A DNA stretch of 64,000 bases. Origin: Candidatus Pantoea deserta (GTDB lineage: Bacteria; Pseudomonadota; Gammaproteobacteria; Enterobacterales; Enterobacteriaceae). The translations under genes were made by a program, and so were the position numbers. The notes under the pieces were generated by a model. It worked only from the letters and a program-made list of their open reading frames with translations, did no database searches and was not told the DNA's origin. Location of the stretch: contig NZ_RMVG01000004.1 in NCBI RefSeq assembly GCF_003813865.1, forward strand, positions 186,001-250,000. Reading direction: 5' to 3'. Shown here piece by piece: positions 1 through 10,333 of this stretch. Numbering within the stretch: the first letter of the stretch is position 1; every line of letters begins with the position of its first letter.

Positions 1-125
1 CGTGGGCTGGTGTAGTTTTCTGAAGCAATCAGTTCGATGTGCTCTTCCTGACGCACCTTTTCTTGCTCCATCGCCTGCCACAACTCGGCATCATAATCGG
101 CAATGTTCATTTCACGCTTTAACAT
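1..125 (-). CDS. glyA: Serine hydroxymethyltransferase, N-terminal part (runs off the window)
   Basis: Only the first 41 codons are present, reading leftwards out of the window. The N-terminus [16 protein letters not shown] and the following [15 protein letters not shown] match GlyA, the PLP enzyme that interconverts serine and glycine and charges tetrahydrofolate with one-carbon units. An AGGAG ribosome site lies just upstream of the ATG. The gene is divergent from hmp, as in E. coli, and a PurR-like operator lies in the shared intergenic region. Identification rests on this N-terminal match and the neighbour; the rest of the gene is outside the window. Confidence 0.93.
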
Positions 126-238
126 CCGCATCTCCTGACTCAGCTAACTTTTTAACGGCAGTTTAAACTCCCTGAGGGAGCAAAGGCCCACAGTGTAAAC
201 CGTTTTGCCAGGTGAAGGTAGCGCCATTTCCGCAAGAG

Positions 239-254
239 ACGCAAACGATTGGCA
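239..254. promoter_or_regulatory. Candidate PurR operator for glyA
   Basis: The 16-mer ACGCAAACGATTGGCA matches 12 of 16 positions of the PurR consensus ACGCAAACGTTTGCGT, with the left half-site perfect. It lies between divergent glyA and hmp. E. coli glyA is a known PurR-regulated gene, so the site is placed where expected. The right half is degenerate, so binding strength is uncertain. Confidence 0.5.
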
Positions 255-413
255 TGACACTGGCAAAGGATTTTTACGCTTTCCTGACTGGTTGCGCCGA
301 CATGATTTTTCCTCAGGCTGCGACGCTATTTTTTTCAAGTTGTATTCAAAGCTTGCCACCTGCCGCTCACCGAAGCCGCACCGGGTTATTTACAACCTCT
401 GATGCCCGATCAT

Positions 414-436
414 AACATGCATTTAAAATGCAACTT
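414..436. promoter_or_regulatory. NsrR operator upstream of hmp
   Basis: The palindrome-like stretch AACATGCATTTAAAATGCAA followed by CTT is a near-exact copy of the NsrR site known upstream of E. coli hmp (AAGATGCATTTAAAATGCAT plus CTT). It ends 20 bp before the hmp start codon. NsrR is a nitric-oxide-sensing repressor, so hmp here is predicted to be derepressed by NO. Confidence 0.8.
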
Positions 437-456
437 TACAACACCAGGGGTATCCC

Positions 457-1641
457 ATGCTTGACGCACAAACTATCGCTACCGTGAAATCCACCCTTCC
501 CGCGATTGCCGCCGTGGGTCCGGCGCTTACCGCGCGCTTTTATGACCGCATGCTGACGCAGCATCCGGAATTAAAAAATGTCTTTAATATGAACAACCAG
601 CGTAGCGGCGCTCAGCGCGAGGCGCTGTTTAACGCCATCTGCGCATATGGCGCGAATCTGGACAATCTGGCCGCGCTGCTGCCTGCGGTTGAAAAAATCG
701 CCCAGAAGCACGCCAGTCTGGCAATTAGTCCTGAACAGTACGCCATCGTCGGAGAGAACCTGCTGGCCACCATTAAAGAGCTGATGGATCCGGGCGAGGA
801 GGTACTGGCCGCGTGGGGACGCGCGTATGGCGTGCTGGCGGACGTCTTTATCCAGCGCGAAGAGGCGATTTATCAGGAAACCGAGCAGCAGGAAGGCGGC
901 TGGCGCGGCATGCGCGCGTTTCGCATCAGCGCGATTGAAAAACAGAGTTCGGTGATCAAAAGCTTTACCCTGGAGCCGGTCGACGGCAAGCCGGTAGCCT
1001 CCTTCAAACCCGGCCAGTATATTACCGTGCATCTTCATCCTGCCGGGTTCACATTTCAGCAGCATCGCCAGTATTCCCTGACCCATACCCCGAACGGTAA
1101 AACCTATCGCATTGCGGTGAAGCGCGATACGCAGGGCGCCGTTTCCGGCTGGCTGCATGATAAAGCGCAGCCCGGCGCCGTGGTGGAGCTGACCGCGCCG
1201 CACGGCGACGTCTTTCTTGAGGTTGCGACGGATACGCCGGTGGCGCTGATTTCAGCAGGCGTCGGCGTGACGCCAACGCTGGCAATGCTGCACGCCCTGG
1301 CCGAGCAAAATCATGCTGCGCCGGTGACCTGGCTTCACGCGGCGGAGAATGGCGCTCAGCACGCATTTGCTGATGAGGTCGCCGAGACAGGCGCGCGCCT
1401 GCGCGATTTCAGCAAGCGCGTCTGGTATCGCGTGCCGGAAGCCGGTGACGCGGGCCGCTTTGATGCCGCAGGCGTGATGGATTTAGCCAGCGAATCTGTA
1501 CGCTTGCAGGATGCGCGCACGCATTTCTGGCTGTGCGGACCGGTAGGTTTTATGCAGTTTATCGCTGGTCAGCTGCGCGATGTCGGCGTGGAGGCGTCAC
1601 GCATTCACTATGAAGTGTTCGGCCCGCACAAGGGACTGTAG
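457..1641 (+). CDS. hmp: Flavohemoprotein, nitric oxide dioxygenase
   Basis: This 394-aa protein oxidises NO to nitrate using O2 and NAD(P)H and is cytoplasmic. The N-terminal globin domain (about 1-140) carries the B10 tyrosine Y29, Q53 and the proximal heme ligand H85. The ferredoxin-reductase-type FAD domain follows with the RxYS motif (R204-Q-Y-S). The C-terminal NAD(P)H domain has GVGVTP and CGPVGFM motifs. Length equals the usual 396-aa family size. It is preceded by an NsrR operator and is divergent from glyA as in E. coli. The large antisense open frames over it are GC-rich shadows. Confidence 0.98.
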   Translation: MLDAQTIATVKSTLPAIAAVGPALTARFYDRMLTQHPELKNVFNMNNQRSGAQREALFNAICAYGANLDNLAALLPAVEKIAQKHASLAISPEQYAIVGENLLATIKELMDPGEEVLAAWGRAYGVLADVFIQREEAIYQETEQQEGGWRGMRAFRISAIEKQSSVIKSFTLEPVDGKPVASFKPGQYITVHLHPAGFTFQQHRQYSLTHTPNGKTYRIAVKRDTQGAVSGWLHDKAQPGAVVELTAPHGDVFLEVATDTPVALISAGVGVTPTLAMLHALAEQNHAAPVTWLHAAENGAQHAFADEVAETGARLRDFSKRVWYRVPEAGDAGRFDAAGVMDLASESVRLQDARTHFWLCGPVGFMQFIAGQLRDVGVEASRIHYEVFGPHKGL

Positions 1642-1652
1642 GCCGTGATGGC

Positions 1653-1674
1653 GGGTTCAGCTGACGCTGAACCC
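1653..1674 (+). terminator. Hairpin just after hmp
   Basis: A perfect 9-bp stem (GGGTTCAGC / GCTGAACCC) with a TGAC loop starts 12 bp after the hmp stop. There is no clear T-run, so it may be a rho-assisted terminator or an mRNA 3'-end stabiliser. The remaining stretch up to glnB (1675-1912) is GC-rich and shows no gene, only the hairpin at 1871-1896. Confidence 0.45.
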
Positions 1675-1870
1675 TCGCCAGCGGGCGATACGGCCCGCCG
1701 GGCGCGGCGTTTCGCCTCAGCGGCGATATGCCGCCAGAGAGTGAATCCGCGTTTGCGCGAGGGGAACTAAGGCGAATCTCACAGAAGGCCGCGCCTGGCC
1801 GGGCTGACGGGGATGCCGCTTTACCGCTTTGCCATCAGGCAGCCTCGCCTGCGCTGGCGATTAGCCAACA

Positions 1871-1896
1871 GATAAAGCCGGCAAACCGGCTTTATC
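1871..1896 (-). terminator. Hairpin downstream of glnB
   Basis: A perfect 11-bp stem GATAAAGCCGG / CCGGCTTTATC with a 4-base CAAA loop lies 16 bp beyond the glnB stop codon. It sits between convergent hmp and glnB and could end transcription from both sides. No long T-run follows on either strand. Confidence 0.6.
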
Positions 1897-1912
1897 TGCT
1901 GTCGACAGACGC

Positions 1913-2314
<402 letters not shown>

Positions 2315-2339
2315 TCAGGCGCTGCTCCGCGCCAGAAAG

Positions 2340-3674
2340 CTACTCTTTAAAATCGCTGGCGTCCAGTTCATGTCGGGACAACAGCTTATAAAACTCGGTG
2401 CGATTGCGGCCAGCCAGCCGCGCAGCATTGGTGACGTTGCCTTTGGTCATCTGCAACAGCTTACGCAGGTAGTTAAGCTCAAACTGATTACGCGCCTCAA
2501 CAAAGGTTGGCAGAGCGCTGTTTTCTCCGCTGAGCGCCTGCTCCACCAGCGCATCGCTGATAACCGGCGACGAGGTCAGCGCCACGCACTGCTCAATAAC
2601 GTTTACCAGCTGGCGCACGTTCCCCGGCCAGGCGGCGGCCATCAGACGCTTCATCGCATCGACAGAAAAGCTGCGTACAAAGGGTTTGTGCCGCTCCGCC
2701 GCCTGTCGCAGCAGATGGCTGGCGAGCAGCGGGATGTCTTCAGTACGCTCGTGCAAGGCGGGCAACTTAAGATTCACCACGTTAAGGCGGTAAAAGAGAT
2801 CCTCGCGGAACTCCTTTTTCTCCATTGCTTTAGGCAGGTCGCGATGCGTTGCCGAGATAATACGCACGTTAATGTCGATGTCGTTGTTGCTGCCAAGCGG
2901 ACGGATCTTGCGCTCCTGCAACACGCGCAGCAGTTTAACCTGAAGCGAGGGCGGCATATCGCCAATTTCATCCAGGAACAAGGTGCCGCCTTCCGCCGCC
3001 TGAAATAATCCCTCGCGCGCGCTTACCGCGCCGGTGAACGCGCCTCTGGCGTGGCCGAACAGCTCCGACTCCAGCAGCTGTTCCGGCAGCGCGCCGCAGT
3101 TAATCGCGATAAAAGGCTGCGCCGCGCGCGGACTGGCCGCATGGATCGCCCGCGCCAGCACCTCTTTGCCGCTGCCGCTCTGGCCGTTAATCAGTACGCT
3201 GACGTCGGATTGCGCCACCATGTGCGCCTGCTCCAGCAGCCGCAGCATCACGGGGCTGCGCGTCACAATGGCCTCGCGCCAGCGATCGTCGCTCACCGGC
3301 GCATGCTGCGCCAGCGCATCATCGATCGCCTTATAGAGCGCGTCACGATCGACCGGCTTGGTCAGAAAGCTGAACACGCCCTGCTGGGTTGCGGAAACCG
3401 CATCAGGAATCGAGCCGTGCGCCGTAAGAATAATTACCGGCAGGCTGGGATTGCGTTTCTGAATCTCCGCAAACAGCGTCAGCCCGTCCATCTCATCCAT
3501 ACGCAAGTCGCTGATCACCAGATCGATCTTCTCTTTGTGCAACAGGCGCAGCGCGTCCGGGCCGCTGGGGGCGGTGGCCACCTGATAGCCTTCGCTGCTC
3601 AGGCGCATGCCTAACAGCTTTAACAGGCCTGGGTCGTCATCCACCAGCAATAAACGTGCGGGTTGTCTGGCCAT
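2340..3674 (-). CDS. glrR: Two-component response regulator GlrR (QseF), sigma54 activator
   Basis: This 444-aa NtrC-type regulator has three domains. A receiver domain contains the phospho-acceptor aspartate D56 (in ISDLRM). A central AAA+ sigma54-interaction domain follows, with Walker A GQSGSGKE, the GAFTGA loop and LFLDEIGDM. A C-terminal Fis-type HTH (GNVTNAARLAGRNRTEFYKLL) ends the protein. It activates the glmY promoter in E. coli. The second of two adjacent ATGs is chosen because GAGGAG spacing is better and the length then matches E. coli. It is translationally coupled to qseG by overlapping start and stop codons. Confidence 0.97.
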   Translation of the reverse strand: MARQPARLLLVDDDPGLLKLLGMRLSSEGYQVATAPSGPDALRLLHKEKIDLVISDLRMDEMDGLTLFAEIQKRNPSLPVIILTAHGSIPDAVSATQQGVFSFLTKPVDRDALYKAIDDALAQHAPVSDDRWREAIVTRSPVMLRLLEQAHMVAQSDVSVLINGQSGSGKEVLARAIHAASPRAAQPFIAINCGALPEQLLESELFGHARGAFTGAVSAREGLFQAAEGGTLFLDEIGDMPPSLQVKLLRVLQERKIRPLGSNNDIDINVRIISATHRDLPKAMEKKEFREDLFYRLNVVNLKLPALHERTEDIPLLASHLLRQAAERHKPFVRSFSVDAMKRLMAAAWPGNVRQLVNVIEQCVALTSSPVISDALVEQALSGENSALPTFVEARNQFELNYLRKLLQMTKGNVTNAARLAGRNRTEFYKLLSRHELDASDFKE

Positions 3675-4342
3675 CATGGCTCCTCATGCTGCGGCGCGTC
3701 CGGCCCATGACCGCTCTCGGTGACATCCGGCGCTTTGCGGGACGAAAGCTGGCGCTCAATATCGGTCAGACGTTCCAGCTTGTGCTGCGTGTCGTTAAGG
3801 GTTTTGCGCATCTGGGTCTGCTGCTGGCGCAGCGCATCAAGCTGGGCATCGCTGCTCTGCTGTAAATGCGCGAAGCGCGAGCGCGTGTCGCTGAGATCAA
3901 GCTGAGCAACCTGGTTGCTGCGCCATAGCTGGATCAGCGGACGCACCGCGTTCGGGAAACGGCTGCTGTACTCATCAAGCGACTCGACGTAATCACGCCG
4001 CTCTGGCGGCGTAACGTTGCCATTAGCCATTAAAATGGCGTGCTTAAAGGCGCGCGCCCAGCCCTCTACCGGCCAGCGATGCGCCTCTGCGCGCGCCTCG
4101 GCAGGCGACAGCCGCTCGGCGCAGTCGATGGCGCGCAGCCAGTAAAGCGGATTGCCCGTCGCCGTTGCGCTTTCATTGCGCCAGACGATGCTACAGTCAG
4201 TCGCCAGATAATCCGGAAGTCTGACCTCCGGTTCGGCAACGCTGGCGTCGCGGTGCGCGGAGGAGACGGCCGGGGAAACGCTACAGCCGCTGAGAGACAG
4301 GCTTAGCAGCGCGGTAAAAAGTGAGGCGAAGATGATTTTCAT
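3674..4342 (-). CDS. qseG: Outer-membrane lipoprotein QseG (YfhG)
   Basis: This 222-aa lipoprotein has a signal peptide ending in the lipobox LSLSGC and a C-terminal half rich in heptads (about 145-200: LDALRQQQTQMRKTLND), probably coiled coil. In E. coli and Salmonella QseG is encoded between GlrK and GlrR and interacts with the kinase GlrK at the envelope. It lies 3 bp after glrK and overlaps glrR, so the three form one operon. Identification rests on position, lipobox and size; sequence recognition is moderate. Confidence 0.9.
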   Translation of the reverse strand: MKIIFASLFTALLSLSLSGCSVSPAVSSAHRDASVAEPEVRLPDYLATDCSIVWRNESATATGNPLYWLRAIDCAERLSPAEARAEAHRWPVEGWARAFKHAILMANGNVTPPERRDYVESLDEYSSRFPNAVRPLIQLWRSNQVAQLDLSDTRSRFAHLQQSSDAQLDALRQQQTQMRKTLNDTQHKLERLTDIERQLSSRKAPDVTESGHGPDAPQHEEP

Positions 4343-4345
4343 CTG

Positions 4346-5773
4346 TCAGGCATTCCCGGCTGTGTGATTCAGTACGATACGAAAACAAACGTCGGCGTCT
4401 TTGCTGTCAATCAGCTGCAAATCCCCTTGCATACGACGCAGACAATCTTTAGCAATGCTTAATCCCAGCCCGCTGCCTTTAACCGGCCCTTTGCGCTGCC
4501 GGCTGCCCTGATAAAAGGGTTCGAATATCATTTCACGTTCTGCGGCGGGGATCGGTCTGCCGCTGTTCGCGACCTCGATCCACACCTTATCGCCGCGCAG
4601 CTCACTGCGCAGCCAGATGCTACCGGATTCATCGCCATAGTTCACGGCGTTAGAGTATAAGTTATCGATCACCCGCATCAGCAGCATCGGTTCGGCGAGA
4701 CAGAGTGTTTCCTGAAGATCGCGGTGAATATGCATCAGCTTAGCGCGTGCCGGAAGCGCATGCGCGCTGACCACCATATCGATCAGCTCGGCTATATCTA
4801 CCGCTTCCAGCGTGGTCGGCCCTTCCGCCAGTTTGCGGTTGTAGTCGAGAAGCTGTTCGATCAGACGTTGCAGGTGGCGGCTGCTGGCGTCCAGAATCGC
4901 CACCACCTCTTTTTGTTCGCCGTTGAGCGTGCCGGCGACCTCATCCGCCAGCAGTTCGGTGCCTTCGCGCAGGCTGGCAAGCGGCGTTTTTAGCTCGTGC
5001 GACAGATGACGCAGAAACTCGTGGCGCTGCGCCTCCAGCCAGGCCAGCCGCTCGCTCAGCCAGACAATGCGCTGCCCCAGCGAGCGCAGCTCGCGCGGGC
5101 CGCGAAACGCCACGCTCGCGCCCAGTTCCCGGCCTTCGCCAAGCCGGTTAATCATCCGCTCGACGCTCTTTACCGGGCCGATAATCATGCGGGTAAAAAG
5201 CAACACCAGCGCCAGGCTGACGATAAACAAACCGAGCGCCTGCCAGCCAAAAAACTGGCCGCGATCGGCAATTTCGCGCTGTAGCTGTAGCCCGCGCGCG
5301 AACACGACTTCACGCGTCTCCTGCACCAGCTGCGCATTGGTGGCGGAAAAGCGCTCCAGCGCCTGCGACGCGGCGGCAACGGGATTGCCATTGTCGCACT
5401 GCAATTCGCTTAGCTGCGGCAGCGTGGCGCGCAGCGCCTGCAAAGCCGCCAGCGCGGGCAGACTGGAGGCGTGGGAGTTAAGTATCTGATTGTAGCGTGC
5501 GCGCTGGGTCTGATAGAGACGCGCCAGACTGGCATCGCCCAGCACGCAGTACTGGCGATAGCTGCGCTCCAGCTCCAGCGCAGTTCGCGCCATCGACTCG
5601 CTGCGCCTTACATCGGTAAAGGTATTGCGGTTAGTATCGGCGGCCTGATCGCTTAACGCCGACAGGCTTTCCCAGGCCTGCCATGCCAGCACCAGCAGCG
5701 GCAACAGCACCAGTAAAAACGCCATCAGCACCAGCTGGCGCAACGATCGGGGAAATAAACGCCATCTTCTCAC
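4346..5773 (-). CDS. glrK: Sensor histidine kinase GlrK (QseE)
   Basis: This 475-aa inner-membrane kinase has an N-terminal membrane segment after FPRSLRQLVL, a periplasmic helical region and a second membrane segment (GLFIVSLALVLLFTRM). A HAMP linker follows, then the phospho-acceptor histidine motif LSHELKTPLASLREG, then N, G1 and G2 ATP-binding boxes (NLYSNAVNYG, GSGLGLSI). It phosphorylates GlrR. The start is a GTG at 5773 with GGAAG upstream. This gives exactly the E. coli length, and the longer open frame upstream to 5998 adds 75 residues that overlap the GlmY sRNA and are unlike the family. Confidence 0.95.
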   Translation of the reverse strand: MRRWRLFPRSLRQLVLMAFLLVLLPLLVLAWQAWESLSALSDQAADTNRNTFTDVRRSESMARTALELERSYRQYCVLGDASLARLYQTQRARYNQILNSHASSLPALAALQALRATLPQLSELQCDNGNPVAAASQALERFSATNAQLVQETREVVFARGLQLQREIADRGQFFGWQALGLFIVSLALVLLFTRMIIGPVKSVERMINRLGEGRELGASVAFRGPRELRSLGQRIVWLSERLAWLEAQRHEFLRHLSHELKTPLASLREGTELLADEVAGTLNGEQKEVVAILDASSRHLQRLIEQLLDYNRKLAEGPTTLEAVDIAELIDMVVSAHALPARAKLMHIHRDLQETLCLAEPMLLMRVIDNLYSNAVNYGDESGSIWLRSELRGDKVWIEVANSGRPIPAAEREMIFEPFYQGSRQRKGPVKGSGLGLSIAKDCLRRMQGDLQLIDSKDADVCFRIVLNHTAGNA

Positions 5774-5840
5774 GCGGTCGCTTCCATCAATAAACGCTGT
5801 AAGGATGCTAGCGAAGTCCGCCAGCGGAAGATAGAGCAGA

Positions 5841-5870
5841 AACGAAAACGGCAGACCTTTCGGTCTGCCG
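5841..5870 (-). terminator. Intrinsic terminator between glmY and glrK
   Basis: On the minus strand a perfect 9-bp stem CGGCAGACC / GGTCTGCCG with a GAAA loop is followed by TTTTCGTTT. It lies after the 3' end of the GlmY sRNA and about 70 bp before the glrK start. It would limit read-through from the glmY promoter into the glrK operon. Confidence 0.75.
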
Positions 5871-5896
5871 TGAGAGCGACGCCGCAGCATCGCCTG

Positions 5897-6059
5897 AAAA
5901 AAGGTGGAGCCTAACTCAACGTTGCGCCCGATGCTTGATAACGTTGCAAAGCAAGCGATTATCGGTTGGTGGACGGCAGGCTCCGTTTGGTGCGTCATTC
6001 AGTTTTTATGAGCTCAGCCGCAAATTTGCGGGGCAATCATAAACAGGAGAATGAGCCAC
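5897..6059 (-). ncRNA. glmY: Small RNA GlmY
   Basis: GlmY is a decoy sRNA that binds RapZ and so protects GlmZ, raising GlmS and amino-sugar synthesis. Its gene lies upstream of glrK in enterobacteria, as here. The predicted 5' end GTGGCTCATTC resembles the E. coli RNA. It begins about 12 bases after the -12 element of a perfect sigma54 promoter, and the transcript ends in a T-run (minus strand CCTTTTTT). Complementary arms GGAGCCT / AGGCTCC bracket the 3' half. The boundaries are predicted from promoter and T-run, giving about 163 nt. Confidence 0.85.
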
Positions 6060-6070
6060 GTCCTGATAGT

Positions 6071-6086
6071 AGCAAACTTCGTGCCA
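6071..6086 (-). promoter_or_regulatory. Sigma54 (RpoN) promoter of glmY
   Basis: The minus strand reads TGGCACGAAGTTTGCT, an exact match to the sigma54 consensus TGGCACG-N4-TTGCT. The -12 GC lies 12-13 bases before the predicted first base of GlmY. In E. coli glmY is transcribed from overlapping sigma70 and sigma54 promoters, the latter activated by GlrR. Confidence 0.92.
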
Positions 6087-6143
6087 GAAAATAAATAACA
6101 TTCTTTTTCAGACAGTTGCCAGCCTTAGGCGCCAGGGCGAGCG

Positions 6144-6251
6144 TGTCAGGCCCTTTCAACAGACTGATATTGTCGCCATAAACCAACACTTAAACGCACC
6201 TGGTGAGAAAGGATTACATATCAACAGGATAAATGTCTCTTTTTGGAGACA
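6144..6251. promoter_or_regulatory. Three candidate GlrR activator sites upstream of glmY
   Basis: The GlrR site is TGTC-N10-GACA. A perfect copy lies at 6234-6251, and two copies with the end reading AACA instead of GACA lie at 6144-6161 and 6171-6188. All three sit about 85-190 bp upstream of the glmY start, which is where E. coli has three GlrR sites. The 6087-6341 gap holds no gene. Confidence 0.7.
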
Positions 6252-6290
6252 GTCTTTACGCCGCTTTGTCGCTGTTTCCCAACACTCATA

Positions 6291-6318
6291 AAAAAAAGGA
6301 GACATCACTGTCTCCTTT
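6291..6318 (-). terminator. Intrinsic terminator of purL
   Basis: On the minus strand AAAGGAGACA / TGTCTCCTTT forms a 10-bp stem with a 4-base loop, followed by a T-run. It starts 24 bp after the purL stop. Confidence 0.88.
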
Positions 6319-6341
6319 ATCGTCAAATCGCCAGAAATAAA

Positions 6342-9300
6342 TTAACCCAGCTGTTTGCGCGCATTGCGGAAAATACGCATCCACGGGCTGTCTTCGCCCC
6401 ACTCTGCCGGATGCCAGGAGTGGCTTACGGTACGGAAAACGCGCTCCGGATGCGGCATCATAATGGTGACGCGACCGCTTTCGTTGGTGACCGCCGTAAT
6501 ACCGTTAGGCGAGCCGTTCGGGTTGGCCGGATAGGTTTCTGTTACCTTGCCATGGTTATCGACAAAGCGCAGCGCAACCAGACCTTTCGCCTCCAGCGCG
6601 GCCAGATGCGCACCGTCGCGCACCTCGACAAAGCCTTCGCCGTGAGAAACGGCAATCGGCATATGTGAGCCCACCATGCCGTCCAGCAGCAGCGACGGAC
6701 TGGCTTCGACCTCAACCAGGCTGAAGCGCGCTTCAAAACGCTCGGACTGGTTGCGTACAAAGCGCGGCCAGAGTTCGCTGCCTGGGATCAGTTCGCGCAG
6801 GTTCGACATCATCTGGCAGCCGTTGCACACGCCCAGCGCCAGCGTTTGCGGACGATGGAAGAAGTTTTCAAACTCGTCGCGCACGCGGTTGTTGAAGAGA
6901 ATGGATTTTGCCCAGCCTTCGCCCGCGCCCAGCACATCGCCATAGGAGAAGCCACCGCACGCCACCAGCGCCTGGAAATCGTCCAGGCCGCGGCGACCCG
7001 CCAGCAGATCGCTCATATGCACGTCAACCGCCGTAAATCCGGCGCGGTGGAAGGCTGCCGCCATTTCAACGTGCGAGTTAACGCCCTGCTCACGCAGCAC
7101 CGCCACGCGGGGACGCGCCCCGGTAGCGATCATCGGCGCGGCCACATCCTCCTCCAGATTAAAGGTGAGGTGCACGTTCAGGCCCGGATCGTTATCGTCT
7201 TTGCGCGCCTCATGCTCCTGGTCAGCGCAGAGCGGGTTGTCGCGCAGGCGCTGCATCTGCCAGCTGGTTTCACCCCACCAGGTGCGCAGCGTGGTGCGGC
7301 TTTCGCTGTACACGGCGCTGTCGCCGGAACGGATAACAAAACGGTCGCCGCGCTGCGCGCTGCCCAGTACGTGACTACAACCGGCCAGTCCGTGATCCGC
7401 CAGCACCTGCTCAACGGCTGCGCGATCTTCGGCTTTGATCTGAATGACAGCGCCCAGCTCTTCGGTAAAGAGCGCGGCCAGCGCATCGCCGCCCAGCGCC
7501 GCAATGTCCACTTCAATGCCGCAATGGCCGGTGAAGGCCATTTCAGCCAGCGTCACCAGCAGGCCGCCGTCGGAGCGGTCGTGATACGCCAGCAGCTTCT
7601 GCTGCGCCACCAGCGCCTGAATCGCGTGATAAAAGCCGGCCAGCTGCTGCGCATCGCGCACATCGGCCGGTTTGTCGCCCAGCTGACGATAAACCTGCGA
7701 CAGCGCAGTCGCGCCCAGCGTGTTAGCGCCATTGCCCAGGTCGATCAGCAGCAGCAGGTTCTCCACGTCGGGTTGCAGCTGCGGCGTGACGGTGCGGCGG
7801 ACATCTTCTACGCGCGCGAAAGCGGTGATCACCAGCGACAGCGGCGCGGTCATTTCACGCTGCTCAATGCCCTGCTGCCAGCGGGTTTTCATCGACATCG
7901 AGTCTTTGCCTACCGGAATCGTGATGCCCAGCGCCGGGCAAAGCTCTTCGCCCACCGCCTTCACCGCTTCGTACAGGCCGGCATCTTCGCCCGGATGACC
8001 TGCGGCCGCCATCCAGTTCGCGGACAGCTTCACGCGCTTGAGGTCGCCAATCTGCGTCGCCGCAAGGTTGGTCAGCGCCTCGCCGACCGCCAGGCGGCCT
8101 GAGGCGGCAAAATCCAGCAGCGCAACCGGGGCGCGTTCGCCCATGGCAAAGGCTTCGCCGTGATAGCTGTCGAGACTGGCGGTGGTTACCGCACAGTTCG
8201 CCACCGGGATCTGCCACGGACCGACCATTTGATCGCGCGCCACCATACCGGTCACGCTACGGTCGCCGATGGTGACGAGGAAAGTCTTCTCAGCCACGGT
8301 CGGCAAGTGCAGTACGCGGTTTACGGCGTCTGCAAGCGTAATGCCGTCGCGCAGCAGCGCCTCGCCTTTGGCCTGCTGCGTGACGACATCGCGCGTCATT
8401 TTCGGCGTTTTGCCCAGCAGCACATCCAGCGGCATGTCGATTGGCGTATTGTTGAAATGGCTGTCGCTGAGGCTCAGATGCTGCTCTTCCGTCGCCTCGC
8501 CAATAACCGCATAAGGCGCGCGCTCGCGCTGACACAGCGCGTCGAACTGCGCCAGTTTCTCTGGCGCAACCGCCAGCACATAGCGCTCCTGCGATTCGTT
8601 ACACCACACTTCCAGCGGACTCATCCCCGGCTCATCGCTGAGAATGTCGCGGAGGTTGAAACGGCCGCCGCGCCCGCCGTCGCTCACCAGCTCCGGCATG
8701 GCGTTCGAGAGACCGCCTGCGCCGACGTCGTGGATAAACAGAATCGGGTTCTCGTCGCCCATCTGCCAGCAGCGGTCAATCACTTCCTGACAGCGACGCT
8801 CCATTTCCGGGTTATCGCGCTGCACCGACGCGAAGTCGAGATCGGCGTCCGACTGGCCTGAAGCCATAGACGAAGCCGCCCCGCCGCCCAGACCGATATT
8901 CATCGCCGGGCCGCCCAGCACAATCAGCTTTGCCCCGACGGTGATTTCGCCTTTCTGCACATGGTCGGCGCGAATATTGCCGATGCCGCCCGCCAGCATC
9001 ACTGGCTTGTGATAGCCGCGCAGCTCAACGCCGTTGTGGCTGTTGACCTGCTCTTCATAGGTACGGAAATAGCCGTTTAACGCCGGACGGCCAAACTCGT
9101 TGTTAAAGGCCGCGCCGCCCAGCGGGCCTTCGGTCATGATCTCCAGCGCGCTGACAATGCGGTCCGGTTTGCCGAAGTCCTCTTCCCAGGGCTGCTCAAA
9201 GCCCGGAATGCGCAGGTTCGATACCGAGAAGCCGACCAGGCCGGCTTTCGGCTTGGCCCCGCGCCCGGTGGCACCTTCATCGCGAATCTCGCCGCCAGAA

Positions 9301-10232
9301 CCGGTAGCCGCGCCAGGCCAGGGCGAAATAGCGGTGGGATGGTTATGGGTTTCTACCTTCATCAGGATATGCGCCGCTTCCTGATGGTATTCATATTCGC
9401 CTTTCTCCGCGTCAGCGAAGAAACGGCCTACTTCCGATCCCTCCATGACCGCCGCATTGTCTTTGTAAGCTGACAGCACATAATCCGGCGTGGTCTCGAA
9501 GGTGTTTTTAATCATTTTAAACAGCGACTTCGGCTGTTTTTCGCCGTCGATAATCCAGTCGGCGTTAAAAATCTTATGGCGGCAGTGCTCGGAGTTGGCC
9601 TGCGCAAACATATAGAGTTCGATGTCGTTCGGGTTGCGTCCGAGCCGCTGAAAGGCGTCCAGCAGATAGTCAATCTCGTCGTCCGCCAGCGCCAGCCCCA
9701 GCGTGCGGTTAGCCTCATCCAGCGCCTGACGGCCGCCGTTCAGCACGTCGATACTCTTCAGCGGCTGCGGCTCATGATGCGCGAACAGCGCCTCGGCCTG
9801 CGTCAGATCGCTGAACACCGTCTCCATCATGCGGTCATGCAGCAGCGCCGCCAGCGTCTGCCACTGCGTTTCGGTCAGCTGCGTCGCCTGCACATAGAAA
9901 GCCAGGCCGCGCTCCAGACGACGCACCTGCGGCAGATCGCAGTTATGGGCGATGTCGGTCGCCTTGGAAGACCAGGGCGAAATCGTGCCGGGACGCGGCG
10001 TTACCAGCAACAGGCGGCCCTGGGGCGCGTGTTCGGCGAGAGAAGGACCGTATTTCAGCAGGCGTTGTAAACGCGCTTTTTCATCAGCGTTCAGCGGTGT
10101 GCTGACATCGGCGAAATGGACGTACTCGGCGTAAATGTCACTCACCGGCAGGTGAGCGTCCTGAAAGCGGGTCAGCAGTTTGTTTACACGAAATGCCGAC
10201 AGGGCGGGCGAACCACGCAGAATTTCCATCAT
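6342..10232 (-). CDS. purL: Phosphoribosylformylglycinamidine synthase
   Basis: This 1296-aa single-chain FGAM synthase carries out the fourth step of purine synthesis, converting FGAR, glutamine and ATP to FGAM. It has an N-terminal PurS-like domain ([15 protein letters not shown]). Two AIR-synthase-type halves follow, with [21 protein letters not shown] in the first. The C-terminal class I glutamine amidotransferase domain has the nucleophile cysteine in [11 protein letters not shown] and the HGEGF and PHPERVF motifs. Length equals the family (about 1295). Divergent mltF and a PurR-type operator upstream match E. coli. Confidence 0.99.
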   Translation of the reverse strand: MMEILRGSPALSAFRVNKLLTRFQDAHLPVSDIYAEYVHFADVSTPLNADEKARLQRLLKYGPSLAEHAPQGRLLLVTPRPGTISPWSSKATDIAHNCDLPQVRRLERGLAFYVQATQLTETQWQTLAALLHDRMMETVFSDLTQAEALFAHHEPQPLKSIDVLNGGRQALDEANRTLGLALADDEIDYLLDAFQRLGRNPNDIELYMFAQANSEHCRHKIFNADWIIDGEKQPKSLFKMIKNTFETTPDYVLSAYKDNAAVMEGSEVGRFFADAEKGEYEYHQEAAHILMKVETHNHPTAISPWPGAATGSGGEIRDEGATGRGAKPKAGLVGFSVSNLRIPGFEQPWEEDFGKPDRIVSALEIMTEGPLGGAAFNNEFGRPALNGYFRTYEEQVNSHNGVELRGYHKPVMLAGGIGNIRADHVQKGEITVGAKLIVLGGPAMNIGLGGGAASSMASGQSDADLDFASVQRDNPEMERRCQEVIDRCWQMGDENPILFIHDVGAGGLSNAMPELVSDGGRGGRFNLRDILSDEPGMSPLEVWCNESQERYVLAVAPEKLAQFDALCQRERAPYAVIGEATEEQHLSLSDSHFNNTPIDMPLDVLLGKTPKMTRDVVTQQAKGEALLRDGITLADAVNRVLHLPTVAEKTFLVTIGDRSVTGMVARDQMVGPWQIPVANCAVTTASLDSYHGEAFAMGERAPVALLDFAASGRLAVGEALTNLAATQIGDLKRVKLSANWMAAAGHPGEDAGLYEAVKAVGEELCPALGITIPVGKDSMSMKTRWQQGIEQREMTAPLSLVITAFARVEDVRRTVTPQLQPDVENLLLLIDLGNGANTLGATALSQVYRQLGDKPADVRDAQQLAGFYHAIQALVAQQKLLAYHDRSDGGLLVTLAEMAFTGHCGIEVDIAALGGDALAALFTEELGAVIQIKAEDRAAVEQVLADHGLAGCSHVLGSAQRGDRFVIRSGDSAVYSESRTTLRTWWGETSWQMQRLRDNPLCADQEHEARKDDNDPGLNVHLTFNLEEDVAAPMIATGARPRVAVLREQGVNSHVEMAAAFHRAGFTAVDVHMSDLLAGRRGLDDFQALVACGGFSYGDVLGAGEGWAKSILFNNRVRDEFENFFHRPQTLALGVCNGCQMMSNLRELIPGSELWPRFVRNQSERFEARFSLVEVEASPSLLLDGMVGSHMPIAVSHGEGFVEVRDGAHLAALEAKGLVALRFVDNHGKVTETYPANPNGSPNGITAVTNESGRVTIMMPHPERVFRTVSHSWHPAEWGEDSPWMRIFRNARKQLG

Positions 10233-10317
10233 TTAATCTCTCGTCAGAGCGCCGGGCGACGCTTCATGGGGCACAACAGCAGAAAACGGGCGGTATTATA
10301 GAGAAACACCCCGCCCG

Positions 10318-10333
10318 ACGAAACCGTTTGCGC
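10318..10333. promoter_or_regulatory. PurR operator of purL
   Basis: ACGAAACCGTTTGCGC matches 13 of 16 positions of the PurR consensus, with a strong right half-site. It lies 85 bp upstream of the purL start codon in the purL/mltF intergenic region. PurR represses purL in E. coli. Confidence 0.75.

Noticed and set aside
331-351. Possible MetR site between glyA and hmp
   Set aside because: The best candidate (TGAATACAACTTG on the minus strand) fits only part of TGAA-N5-TTCA, too weak to report although E. coli has MetR control here.
5774-5998. 75-codon N-terminal extension of GlrK
   Set aside because: It overlaps the glmY sRNA and its terminator, and a GTG start at 5773 gives the exact E. 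coli protein length.
6846-8102. 418-codon open frame on the plus strand inside purL
   Set aside because: Antisense shadow of purL; Arg/Gln/His-rich composition typical of the reverse frame of GC-rich genes, no domain pattern.
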